64,000 nucleotides of DNA, from contig JAOUOP010000005.1 in the NCBI GenBank assembly GCA_029880325.1, forward strand, positions 1-64,000. The letters are read 5' to 3'. Under the pieces are notes generated by a model, which was not told where the DNA came from, made no database searches, and worked only from the letters and a program-made list of their open reading frames with translations. A program made the position numbers and the translations under genes. Numbering within the stretch: the first letter of the stretch is position 1; the number at the start of each line of letters is the position of its first letter. Source of the DNA: Myxococcales bacterium. Its GTDB lineage: Bacteria > Myxococcota_A > Polyangia > Polyangiales > JAFGIB01. This document shows, in pieces, positions 8,465-16,210 of this stretch.

Positions 8465-10069
8465 GTGCAACTCTACACGAAGATCCTGATCGGCATGGTC
8501 GTGGGCGTCGTGCTGGGCTTTTTGCTCGGGCCCAACTCCGACCTGCTGCCCGAGGGCGGCGTGGTGCTCGGTTCCAAGGCCCAGGTGCTCCGGGCCAAGG
8601 GGGCCCAACGCGAGGTGGCCGAGGCCCGCGGCATCGAGCGGGCCGAGCTGCTCGAGCGCGACGGCGACTGGCTGCGCGTCGGCTGGAAGCTGCGCGCCAA
8701 GGACGTGGTGCGTCTGGAAGCCGCGGGCATCGAGGCGCGCAAGGGCGCGAGCTTCGAGGGCTGGGTGCTCGAAAGCCCGGTCAACGCCCGCACTTTTTCG
8801 CCGCTGGGCCAGAGCCTGGTCGACTCCACCGAATGGCTGGGGCGCTTGTTTTTGGCCATGATCAAAATGGTGGTGGTGCCCCTGGTTTTCTTTTCGCTGA
8901 TCCTGGGCATCGCTTCGCTGGGGGACTTCCGCAAGCTCGGGCGCATGGGCGGCATCACGCTGGGCTTTTTCATGATGACCACCATGGGCGCCCTGGTCAT
9001 CGGCCTGACGCTGGCGAACCTGCTCAGCCCCGGCTCGCTGATGGGGCAGGACGACCGCGCCATGTTGCTCGGCTCCTTCGATGCAAGCCGGGTGACCACG
9101 GCGGCGGCCGGTGCGCCGTCGCTGGTGGACCAGATCGTGGCCATCGTGCCGCCCAATCCCTTCGCGGCCCTGGCCAACGCCCAGATGCTGCAGGTGATCT
9201 TCTTCGCCACCATGGTGGGCATCGCCCTGACGCTGATGGACGCGCGCAAGTCGCAGATCGCGGTCGACGTCTGCGACGCCCTGAACGAGGCCATGGTGCT
9301 CCTGGTGCACATCGCCATGAAGCTCGCGCCCATCGGCGTGGCGGCGCTGCTATTTCAGGTCGTGGGCACCACGGGTTTGAGCGTGCTGTTGGCCCTGGGC
9401 GCCTACGGCGCGGTGGTGCTGCTGGGCCTTCTTTGCCACATCACGTTCATCTACCTGCCGGTGGTGCGCTTCGGCGCCGGGCTCGGCTTCTTCGGTTTCT
9501 TGGGGGCCATCCGCGCGGCCCTGGTGCTGGCCTTTTCCACCTCCTCGTCGTCGGCAACGCTGCCGGTGACCATGCGCGCCGTGGAGGACAATCTCTCGGT
9601 CAGCAACGAAGTTGCGAGCTTTGTCTTGCCCATCGGCGCCACGGTCAACATGGACGGCACCGCCCTCTACCAGGGGGTGGCCGCCATTTTCATCGCCCAG
9701 ATCTACGGCATCGATCTGGGCATGGCCGAGCAGGCGACGATCGTGGTCTCGGCGACCATGGCCTCCATCGGCGCCGCGGGCGTGCCGGGCGCGGGCATGT
9801 TGACGCTGGCGATGGTGCTCGCTGCGGTGGGCGTGCCGGTGCAGGGCGTGGCCCTCATCATCGGCGTCGACCGCGTGCTCGACATGTTCCGCACCATGAC
9901 CAACGTGATCGGCGACTGCACCGCCACGGTACTGCTCTCGCGTCTGCAGGGCGACAACCTGCGCGTGGTCTCACCGGGCGAGGACGCCGCCGATCCGCGC
10001 CACGGCCTGGAGGGACGGCTCGATCACCCAAGCCCCCATGCGGTGCAAGCCGATCCCAGCGAGCCGTGA
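8465..10069 (+). CDS. Dicarboxylate/amino acid:cation symporter (DAACS family) with an extra loop domain
   Basis: 534 residues, about 100 more than typical GltP/DctA transporters. The core signatures are clear: LIKMVVVPLVFF-type helix (AMIKMVVVPLVFFSLI), the serine-rich hairpin SSSSATLPVTMR, the GATVNMDGTALYQG substrate motif and the C-terminal DRVLDMFRTMTNVIGD. Such proteins import C4-dicarboxylates or acidic amino acids with Na+ or H+. The extra length is one block at about residues 25-112, between the first helix and the helix that usually follows within about 20 residues. It is charged, without membrane helices, and should face outward. GTG start at 8465. Confidence 0.9.
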   Translation: MQLYTKILIGMVVGVVLGFLLGPNSDLLPEGGVVLGSKAQVLRAKGAQREVAEARGIERAELLERDGDWLRVGWKLRAKDVVRLEAAGIEARKGASFEGWVLESPVNARTFSPLGQSLVDSTEWLGRLFLAMIKMVVVPLVFFSLILGIASLGDFRKLGRMGGITLGFFMMTTMGALVIGLTLANLLSPGSLMGQDDRAMLLGSFDASRVTTAAAGAPSLVDQIVAIVPPNPFAALANAQMLQVIFFATMVGIALTLMDARKSQIAVDVCDALNEAMVLLVHIAMKLAPIGVAALLFQVVGTTGLSVLLALGAYGAVVLLGLLCHITFIYLPVVRFGAGLGFFGFLGAIRAALVLAFSTSSSSATLPVTMRAVEDNLSVSNEVASFVLPIGATVNMDGTALYQGVAAIFIAQIYGIDLGMAEQATIVVSATMASIGAAGVPGAGMLTLAMVLAAVGVPVQGVALIIGVDRVLDMFRTMTNVIGDCTATVLLSRLQGDNLRVVSPGEDAADPRHGLEGRLDHPSPHAVQADPSEP

Positions 10070-10089
10070 TTTTTGTGCAGATCCCCGCG

Positions 10090-11118
10090 TCACGGCGTCC
10101 GCGGCGGTGTCTTTAGCGACGAAAGCAGCCGCTCGATCTGCGGCAGCGCGGGCTTGAGCGACAGCACGCCGATGGCGGCACGGCAGAGCATGCGGGCCAT
10201 GGGCAAAAATAGCGTCAGGGCCGTGATGTCCTCGGCGCTGGCGTAGTCGCCGAAAAAGGTCATCCAACCCACGGTGGCCATGCCGAAGCCCGCAAAGGCC
10301 ACCGGCAGGTCCATGATCAGCATCGCCAGCGGCAGGACCACCAGCGATTCGGCCAGCGGCGCATCGATGCCGAAGGCCAGGTTCAGGAAGTAATAGCCAA
10401 TGACGGTGGCGAAGAGCTGGGGCAGCGTCAGCGCCCAGGTCAGCAGCCAGTGACGGGGCGTCGCCAACCGAAAGGCGGTCCAGAATTCGTGCTCGCGGTC
10501 GCGCACCACAAGCCGCGACAGCCCGAAGGGCCGGTCGTGGTGCCAGTGGATCCAGGCCTCGACCAGCCATGCCAGTCCGAAGATCAAAAGTCCCCACCAC
10601 AGCTGCAGATTGAGCTGCACACGTTGGGCGATGCCCATGGCATGCAGCGCCAGGGTGGCCCCGATCATGACCAGGGTGATGCCCCACAGTCCAAGGCCCA
10701 CGCGAAAGAGCAGGATGCCCAGCAGCTTGGTCCAGCTGATGGCGGCGGTGCGCTGTTGGTAGAGGACCTGGCCGCCGCCGCCGAGGGCGCTATTGATGAA
10801 GGCCAGGATGTAAGTCGCTCCGCGAAACCAAAAATAGTCGCGCAGCGAAAAGGGTCCGTGGAACCAGAGCAGCGTACGCTGTACCAGCAGCGCGCCGATG
10901 AGCCAGTTGAGCAGCTGCGGGACCGCCACCGCTGCGAGCGCCAGCGGCAGCTCCACGCGACCGGCGATGACCAGCAGGGCCGTCCAGTCCATGCCGCGCA
11001 GGTAGTAGTAGACGATGGCAGCGCTGACCACGAAGGGCAGGCTGCGCCGGAGCACGGTGCGCAGGGGCGAAGCCGAGGCCGGCGTCGCCTCGAGGCGGTC
11101 GGCCAAGCGGTCGGCCAC
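10090..11118 (-). CDS. Lysylphosphatidylglycerol synthase TM-type / UPF0104 membrane protein
   Basis: 342 residues with about eight hydrophobic helices and the pattern of the LPG-synthase transmembrane (UPF0104, YbhN-like) family: FWFRGATYILAFINSALGGGGQVLY, and LPVAFAGFGMATVGWMTFFG near the C-terminus. These integral inner-membrane proteins are thought to flip lipids or glycolipids. No aminoacyl-transferase domain is fused, so it is probably a stand-alone flippase-like protein. The N-terminus has a 12-base repeat encoding ADRL/ADRV units just before the first helix. The GTG at 11118 starts inside that repeat, so the start is uncertain. Convergent with the symporter gene and downstream of pyrF. 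Confidence 0.72.
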   Translation of the reverse strand: MADRLADRLEATPASASPLRTVLRRSLPFVVSAAIVYYYLRGMDWTALLVIAGRVELPLALAAVAVPQLLNWLIGALLVQRTLLWFHGPFSLRDYFWFRGATYILAFINSALGGGGQVLYQQRTAAISWTKLLGILLFRVGLGLWGITLVMIGATLALHAMGIAQRVQLNLQLWWGLLIFGLAWLVEAWIHWHHDRPFGLSRLVVRDREHEFWTAFRLATPRHWLLTWALTLPQLFATVIGYYFLNLAFGIDAPLAESLVVLPLAMLIMDLPVAFAGFGMATVGWMTFFGDYASAEDITALTLFLPMARMLCRAAIGVLSLKPALPQIERLLSSLKTPPRTP

Positions 11119-11248
11119 GCGATCGGCCAGCTCCTGTTCATCCCGAGACGGCTGTGTTGGAGTTTGCAGGTCAGCTCCCGGAGCAGAACTCAGCGACGCG
11201 GGCCGTTTCGCGAATGAAGGCCCGCGCCTGGGCCATGGGTGTCACCGC

Positions 11249-12103
11249 TCACGCCAACGCGTCGGCGGCGCGCTGGCAGTACTCGGAGATGCTTGCGGCC
11301 AGCGCCCGCGGCTCGGGGCCGGCCGCAAGCACGCTGCGTCCGGCGCAGGGCAGGGTGCGCTCACGGGCCCCGGCGAAGCGCAGGGCCACATCCTCGAAGC
11401 TGCCGCCCTGGGCCCCGAGTCCCGGCGCCAGGAGCAGACTGCGCGGCAGTCGCTTCGCGAGTTCGGGCGCCGCTTCGGCGGTCACCCCGACGACGGCTCC
11501 CACCGGCCCCACGCCCTCGGGCTGTTCGGCGGCGTTGTGGGCGGTGATCTCATCGGCCAGGGCCTCGGCCACATTGCGTCCGTCCGGCAGCTGCGCGCCC
11601 TGCAGCGCCCGGCCTTCGGGATTGCTCGACAGCACCATTGCGAAGATCCCGCAGCCGAAGTCGCGGGCCTGCTCGAGCAGCGGCGAAAGCGCGCCGAAGC
11701 CCAAATAGGCGTGCACCGTCAGCCCGTCGGCCGCCATCGCGCTCTCGGGCCCCAGCAAGCCCTCGGCATAGGCCCGGTTGGTGGAACCGATATCGCCGCG
11801 CTTGGCATCGAGCAGCGCCAGGCTTCCCACCGCTTGAATCGAACCGATCACATCGGCCAGCACCTCGAAGCCGGCGGCCCCGAAGCGCTCGAAATAGGCC
11901 GACTGGGGCTTGATCACCGCACAGCTGCGATCGGCGGCATCGATCACGCGATTGCAGAAGGTGCGCAGCCCCCAGATATCATCCTTCAGATCCCAGGCTT
12001 TGAGCAAATCCGGGGTCGGATCCAAATTCAGGCAAAAGGGCCCGCGTTGCGCCCTGAGTTCGGCGAAGCGTTGGGCAAACGGTGTGATCTTGGGCACGCG
12101 CAC
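11249..12103 (-). CDS. pyrF: Orotidine 5'-phosphate decarboxylase (type 2)
   Basis: 284 residues, the longer type-2 form of PyrF. It catalyses the last step of UMP synthesis, decarboxylating orotidine monophosphate. The catalytic signature LLDAKRGDIGST is intact, with Lys101 between Asp99 and Asp104. The N-terminal LNLDPTPDLL supplies the first Asp of the barrel, and APGLGAQGG near the C-terminus is the phosphate loop. No other pyrimidine genes are adjacent. After its stop at 11249 there is a 130-base gap to the flippase-like gene on the same strand. Confidence 0.92.
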   Translation of the reverse strand: MRVPKITPFAQRFAELRAQRGPFCLNLDPTPDLLKAWDLKDDIWGLRTFCNRVIDAADRSCAVIKPQSAYFERFGAAGFEVLADVIGSIQAVGSLALLDAKRGDIGSTNRAYAEGLLGPESAMAADGLTVHAYLGFGALSPLLEQARDFGCGIFAMVLSSNPEGRALQGAQLPDGRNVAEALADEITAHNAAEQPEGVGPVGAVVGVTAEAAPELAKRLPRSLLLAPGLGAQGGSFEDVALRFAGARERTLPCAGRSVLAAGPEPRALAASISEYCQRAADALA

Positions 12104-12255
12104 GAAATAGGACGTCCAGCCCAGTGGGTCAATGACCGGCAGCCCGGTGGGCCGGGAGAGACTGAATTCCGCAAACCACGCCTGCCCCCACCTGGGGACA
12201 CTGTTGCCCTCATCGATCGGTGCGCTACGATTGTGCCCCCCACGGAGGCCGCAGA

Positions 12256-12450
12256 ATGAGTACCGACAAGCGCAAGCAGAGCCTGTACTTCCCCCAGGTC
12301 ATGCTCAAGGACATTCAGCTCGAAGCCGACCGTCTCGATCGCTCCCTGTCCTGGATCGTTCAGCGCTGCGTGAAAGTCGGCCTACCGGAGCTGCGCAAGC
12401 TCCCCTCGACCGAAGAACCCGCCACCCCCGCTCCGGCCGAGCAGGAGTAA
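12256..12450 (+). CDS. Small ribbon-helix-helix-type protein (resembles TIGR04563)
   Basis: 64 residues from the ATG at 12256, which follows GGAGG at a reasonable distance. The sequence KRKQSLYFPQVMLKDIQLEADRLDRSLSWIVQRCVKVG has the layout of a ribbon-helix-helix domain: a short strand then two helices, with the typical RSLSWIVQ second helix. A Pro/Glu-rich tail follows. Small proteins of this type are common in Myxococcota and related deltaproteobacteria (as I recall, family TIGR04563). Target and function are unknown; DNA binding is inferred from the fold. Confidence 0.7.
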   Translation: MSTDKRKQSLYFPQVMLKDIQLEADRLDRSLSWIVQRCVKVGLPELRKLPSTEEPATPAPAEQE

Positions 12451-12712
12451 TGGGCAAGCGCCCGAGAGAGGTGCCTGCCGGGCAAGCTCGCCTCACCAGG
12501 GTGCGCCGCGCGGCCATGGCCGCCAGCGCCCGCAGCGCTCGGCCGGAATAGCCGAGTTAGGTGCCACGTAGACCTCCCTGCGTTCGAGTTCGAGGACCGG
12601 CTCTTCGTCCCGTGACTCCAGGCTTCGTCGCCCATTGCCGTTGGTCGAAGCTGCATTCGCGGTGCTCGAGGAGGCCGCGTCGTTGAGCATGGAGCGTGCG
12701 TTCTCTAAGGAG

Positions 12713-12860
12713 CCGCCGCAAAATAAGGTTACCAACTCGACTCCGAACCATCCCGCCCAGCTGCGCTGCGCCGCCTTCAAATACATGGAGTATTCGCGCG
12801 GCGTCGCGCCTTGCCGGACGGGCGCCTCGAAGCCGACTTGGCAACCTTATTTCGCGGCGG
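12713..12860. repeat. Long imperfect palindrome A with AATAC-ATGGA-GTATT apex
   Basis: The outer arms begin CCGCCGCAAAATAAGGTT on the left; the right arm, read as its complement, begins CCGCCGCGAAATAAGGTT. About 31 of the outer 38 positions pair. Pairing continues more loosely to a perfect five-base stem (12780-12784 with 12790-12794) around the loop ATGGA. The centre of the outer arms (12786.5) coincides with the centre of the small hairpin, so this is one structure of about 148 bases. The central 65 bases resemble those of palindrome B. It could be a miniature inverted-repeat element or a structured-RNA or DNA repeat. Confidence 0.7.
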
Positions 12861-13261
12861 TGCCTAAGCCGCGGGCGACCGTCTTGGGGCGCCGCCCGAC
12901 TCCCGGATGCGTGCAATTTGGATGCGCCGCCCCGGGCAGGCGCCGTCGGCGATCAACTTGTAGTTGACCGCGTCGCAGCCGAGCCCGACCACCAGCACGG
13001 CTGTGAGGTTGAGGTGCGCCGCGACGCGGGTGAGCGTACGGGCGGTCGAAACGCCGACCTCGATGGTGGAGGTCGAGATTCTGTGCCGCAAGGGGACTGT
13101 GGCCGCCGCGCGCTGCTCGCCTACGCTCTCCAGCGGGCCATCCCCTCGGCCTCGACGTCCGTGGTTGGCTTGACGACGTTGGCCTTGTCGTCGATGCGGA
13201 TGGCGTTGACCGACACCGGGTCCTCCACGAGCGCCGCCTAGATGTGCTCGGCGGGAGTCAT
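12861..13261 (-). pseudogene. Remnant of a UxaA-family (altronate/galactarate dehydratase-like) gene
   Basis: Read on the minus strand from ATG 13261, the frame encodes MTPAEHI, an in-frame TAG, then VNAIRIDDKANVV, which resembles the N-terminal SAF domain. In another frame (12864-13091) it encodes ARTLTRVAAHLN ... VLVVGLGC ... IRESGG, the pattern around the conserved Cys of UxaA enzymes. A further frameshift gives PKTVARGLG, matching the usual GGT-KT stretch. Stops, frameshifts and a missing central part mark it as dead. UxaA enzymes normally have about 500 residues. The remnant lies between palindromes A and B, and its first codons form one arm of B. Confidence 0.45.
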
Positions 13262-13405
13262 GATCCGCTCTCGGGACCGCTACGGCGCCAGCTGCGGCGT
13301 CCGGCCCCCTTGAAATACACGGAGTATTCCGGCGCAGGCCGTCCTTGCATCTGGCATCGTATCGACCCCGATCATCGGCTCAGCACTCCCGCCGAGCACA
13401 TCTAG
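13238..13405. repeat. Long palindrome B with perfect 21-bp outer arms and AATAC-ACGGA-GTATT apex
   Basis: Outer arms 13238-13258 and 13385-13405 are exact reverse complements over 21 bases. Between them, weaker pairing leads to a perfect five-base stem (13314-13318 with 13324-13328) around ACGGA. The centre of the arms (13321.5) coincides with the apex, so it is one 168-base structure. The inner part, from CAGCTGCG through AAATACACGGAGTATTC to CCTTGC, aligns with that of palindrome A, while the outer arms differ. The left arm doubles as codons 2-8 of the decayed UxaA gene. Confidence 0.75.
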
Positions 13406-13451
13406 CCGATCGGCGCGGTTGGCATCGCTCACCCGAGCGCCGCTGCGCCCG

Positions 13452-15353
13452 TCACGGCACGTTGAGGCGCTGGCCCGTCGCACCCGTCGGCGCGGCACCG
13501 CCGCCACCCGGGCCGCCTTCACCGGTCGCGTGGGTGCTGTATGCGTCGAGCTCGACCGTCGCGCTCGAGACCGTGACGATTCCGTAGGACGGGCCACCGG
13601 CTCCGTGCCCCCCGCGCCCGCCGTCTCCCCCGCGCCCGCCGTCGCCTCCGGGGTTTGTGCTGAGCCCGGGCCCCCAGACCTGGTTCTGCGTTCCGCATGG
13701 GCACGCGCCGCCTTGGTTCGTGCACTCAGCCGACTTGGCGCAATTGCCAAAACCACCTCTGCCGGCGCTGCCGTCGGCGCCCACTCCGCCGCTCGCGCCG
13801 GGGCTGCCGGCCCCTCCCGCCGAGGCCTCGATCAGAGAACCCCGCGTCCGGACCTTTGCAATGTCCCCGACTGCGAGGATCCCGACCGAAGCACCACCGC
13901 CGCGGCCCGGGTTGCCGGGCAGCGCTCCGCCGCCCCCGCACCCGCATGCCCCGGCGGGCGCTGTCACGGTGGTGTCTCCGGGGCTGCACGAGGTCCCGAA
14001 GCAGATGCAGATCTGGCACTGCCCGCTCTGGGGCGTCCCCGGCGCGGAGCCAGGCATGCCCGCCTCGCCCTGCGCCCCGGTGGCCCCATCGCCCGCCGCG
14101 AAGCCCGAAGCGGAGAACACGCCCGCCACGGCATCTGCGCCCGCGGCTCCGGGCTGGCCGTCGGCGCCAGCTACGGGAGGGCTCTGGTAGGCCGCGCAGG
14201 TGCAGGTAGCGGGCGCCACGGCGCCGTCCCCGCCGACGGTTGCCATTCCCGCCGCGCCACCCGGTCCGGCCAGGACATGGACGTTCTGCAGCGTCAAGGT
14301 TCCCTGCGAGCCCACGCGAATTCCTACCCTCGTCGCCCCGTGCTCGTCAGCGCCACCAGTCTTCGCTGCGAAGTCGGTTCGAACCGTGAGGTTCGACAGT
14401 GTCACGTCACCGGCGAGGTCGACGCGCAGACCCAGGTCCGACGGGGAGCGAATCACCGTCCATGACCGCGCGTCCGCCTCGCAGTTGCGGTCGAAGATGG
14501 TTCCCGAGTACCGCCAGCTTCCGTCGATGGTGACGGGTACCGACACGACGAGCTCTTCGTCGTAAATGCCCTCTTCCACGTACACGATCTTCTTGGTGTC
14601 ATCGACAACTGCAAGAGCCTCGCCGATCCTCTGAAACGGTGAGGCGATCGTCCCGTCGCCTCCGGAGGGGGCATCGTCGCTGACAAAGAGTCCCTGGGCT
14701 TCGTCGGGCGATTCGGGCAGCGCTGTACCCTCGCAGGTGCCGGTCTCTGCGTTGCACACATCGGCCGCGGTGCAGGAGTTGCCGTCGTCACAGATCACGC
14801 CGGACTCGCTGACCGGTGCGTGGGTGCAGGTTCCCGCCTCGCAGACGTCGTCCGTGCATGGGTCGCCGTCGTCGCAGTCGGCCGGCTCGCAACTTCCGCC
14901 GTCCGTCGTAGCGTCCGACGTGGCCGCGTCCAGCATCCCCGAATCTTTCAGAGCCGGGTCCTTCGTCGACATGCCGTCGGTTCCCGCGGCATCGGGGGCG
15001 GGAGTGTCCCCGGCGCTGCCGTCGCGGGTAGAGGCGTCCGGGCTCGAGAAGCACTTGCCGGCGATGCACGACCAGCCTTTCGGACACTCGGCCGCGGTCT
15101 CGCAGACCAGGCGCCCCTCGGGGATGGTCGGTGAGCATGCCGTCAGCAGCGCGAGCCAGAGCCATTGTCTGGAGCGGCGACCGGCTTGAAATCGCCGCGA
15201 ATTCGCGAACGAGAGCGGGTTCCGCGTGCCGTTGCGGCGGCGAAGTCGTAGCTGAGCTGCTTCGAGGCGCCGGAGCGGCGCGCTGGGCCCGCCAAGTCCG
15301 CCAAGTCCGCCAAGTTGCGGTGGATTCAAACCGATCGCCGCTCTGGGTGGCAT
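13452..15353 (-). CDS. Secreted lipoprotein with EGF-like Cys motifs, beta-helix and Gly-rich collagen-like tail
   Basis: 633 residues from ATG 15353. A hydrophobic stretch with lipobox (LALLTAC) sits at about 65-75, so the predicted signal is preceded by some 60 basic residues, and no start codon lies closer. After the lipobox come Cys-rich modules (CDDGDPCTDDVCEAGTC, CDDGNSCTAADVC). Next is a parallel-beta-helix-like part (SPFQRIGEALAVVDD ... TVRTDF). The long tail is rich in GGAGG/GQPGAAGADG, collagen-like in composition. The start overlaps the TPR gene's stop by one base (TGATG), implying translational coupling. It is likely a surface or matrix lipoprotein; the partner and role are unknown. 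Confidence 0.75.
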   Translation of the reverse strand: MPPRAAIGLNPPQLGGLGGLGGPSAPLRRLEAAQLRLRRRNGTRNPLSFANSRRFQAGRRSRQWLWLALLTACSPTIPEGRLVCETAAECPKGWSCIAGKCFSSPDASTRDGSAGDTPAPDAAGTDGMSTKDPALKDSGMLDAATSDATTDGGSCEPADCDDGDPCTDDVCEAGTCTHAPVSESGVICDDGNSCTAADVCNAETGTCEGTALPESPDEAQGLFVSDDAPSGGDGTIASPFQRIGEALAVVDDTKKIVYVEEGIYDEELVVSVPVTIDGSWRYSGTIFDRNCEADARSWTVIRSPSDLGLRVDLAGDVTLSNLTVRTDFAAKTGGADEHGATRVGIRVGSQGTLTLQNVHVLAGPGGAAGMATVGGDGAVAPATCTCAAYQSPPVAGADGQPGAAGADAVAGVFSASGFAAGDGATGAQGEAGMPGSAPGTPQSGQCQICICFGTSCSPGDTTVTAPAGACGCGGGGALPGNPGRGGGASVGILAVGDIAKVRTRGSLIEASAGGAGSPGASGGVGADGSAGRGGFGNCAKSAECTNQGGACPCGTQNQVWGPGLSTNPGGDGGRGGDGGRGGHGAGGPSYGIVTVSSATVELDAYSTHATGEGGPGGGGAAPTGATGQRLNVP

Positions 15354-16210
15354 CAGAACTCTCCGGAAAGCAGCAGTGTCCCTGGGTTGACGCTCACCTC
15401 GATGGAGGTGCCCGTCGCTTCGTCGCCCGCGACCCAGGCGATGCCGAGCGCGGATCCCGCGAGGCCGACGCCGAGCAGGGCCAGCCCCGTGCCCGTCAAG
15501 ATCGGCGCGCGCTCGTAGGGGCCGCGGATCTCCTTCCAGGTGGCGTCCTCGGGGGCGTCCTCGACGGTGGACACGTCGTTCATCCCGACCGCGAAAAGGA
15601 TCGCGCCGGTTGCGGCGACTGCGGCGGAGGTTCCCAGCACGACCCAGCCGAGCAGCTGCGTGTCATTACGTCCTCCCGCATCTCGCGGCCCCGACCCCCC
15701 GTCGGTCGATGAACCTTCCGCGCCCGCCGCTGACCGGTTCGCTTCATCGCTGGGCTCGCTAGGCTCGCTGGTCTCGGGCTGGGGCTCTCCGGTCTCTGGG
15801 CTGGGCTGGCTGCTCACGTCGGCCCCCTTCGAGCGAGCTACCGTACGCTCGAGAACTTCGAGACGCGCCTCGATCTCCTCTCGGTTTTCGGCCTTCGGAT
15901 CCTGCTCGATGCAGCTTCGAAAGGCGGAGATTGCGCGCTCGTGCATTCCGGCCCGCTCCGCGGCGACGCCGATGTTGTAGAGCAGCATCGGGCGCGGGCT
16001 CAGCTCGTAGGCGCGCTCGAAATAGGTGACGGCGGACTCGTACTCGCCGCGGTCGAAGGCCTGCTTGCCCACCCGAAAGATGCGCTGTGCGTTCTGTTCA
16101 CGGCGATCGTCGCTCTGGGCGCTGGCCCGACTGAGTTCAACCGGTGAGGCCCACGCGATGATGAGCACGACTGCGAGTCCCAAATGCCAAGTATTCGCGT
16201 GCAGGGTCAT
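15353..16210 (-). CDS. TPR-repeat protein with signal peptide and two C-terminal membrane helices
   Basis: 285 residues from ATG 16210, chosen because a signal peptide follows (LGLAVVLIIAWASP ... SAQ). At about 35-115 it has tetratricopeptide-type repeats (GKQAFDRGEYESAVTYFERAYEL, LLYNIGVAAERAGMHERAISAFRSC). A Ser/Glu/Pro-rich linker follows, then two hydrophobic segments (LLGWVVLGTSAAVAATGAILF and ILTGTGLALLGVGLAGSALG). This architecture is common in Myxococcota next to kinases or secreted proteins. It is coupled by a one-base overlap to the lipoprotein downstream, so the two probably work together at the envelope. Confidence 0.72.
   Translation of the reverse strand: MTLHANTWHLGLAVVLIIAWASPVELSRASAQSDDRREQNAQRIFRVGKQAFDRGEYESAVTYFERAYELSPRPMLLYNIGVAAERAGMHERAISAFRSCIEQDPKAENREEIEARLEVLERTVARSKGADVSSQPSPETGEPQPETSEPSEPSDEANRSAAGAEGSSTDGGSGPRDAGGRNDTQLLGWVVLGTSAAVAATGAILFAVGMNDVSTVEDAPEDATWKEIRGPYERAPILTGTGLALLGVGLAGSALGIAWVAGDEATGTSIEVSVNPGTLLLSGEF

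Larger units (their letters stand above)
12451..13451. other. 1-kb stretch without an intact gene
   Basis: This lies between the ribbon-helix-helix gene (plus) and the beta-helix lipoprotein gene (minus). It holds a broken UxaA-like gene and two long palindromes, described separately. From 12451 to 12712 I see nothing convincing in either strand. The stretch looks like a decayed or mobile-element-scarred zone. Confidence 0.6.

Noticed and set aside
11165..11239. Very short frame after pyrF on the minus strand (MAQARAFIRETARVAEFCSGS)
   Set aside because: Only about 21 codons, without independent support. The GCGGGCC/GGCCCGC hairpin inside it has no T run.
12713..13405. Integron attC sites for the two palindromes
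   Set aside because: The GTTRRRY/RYYYAAC core boxes are not present at the arm ends, there is no integrase gene, and the arms continue through the apex.
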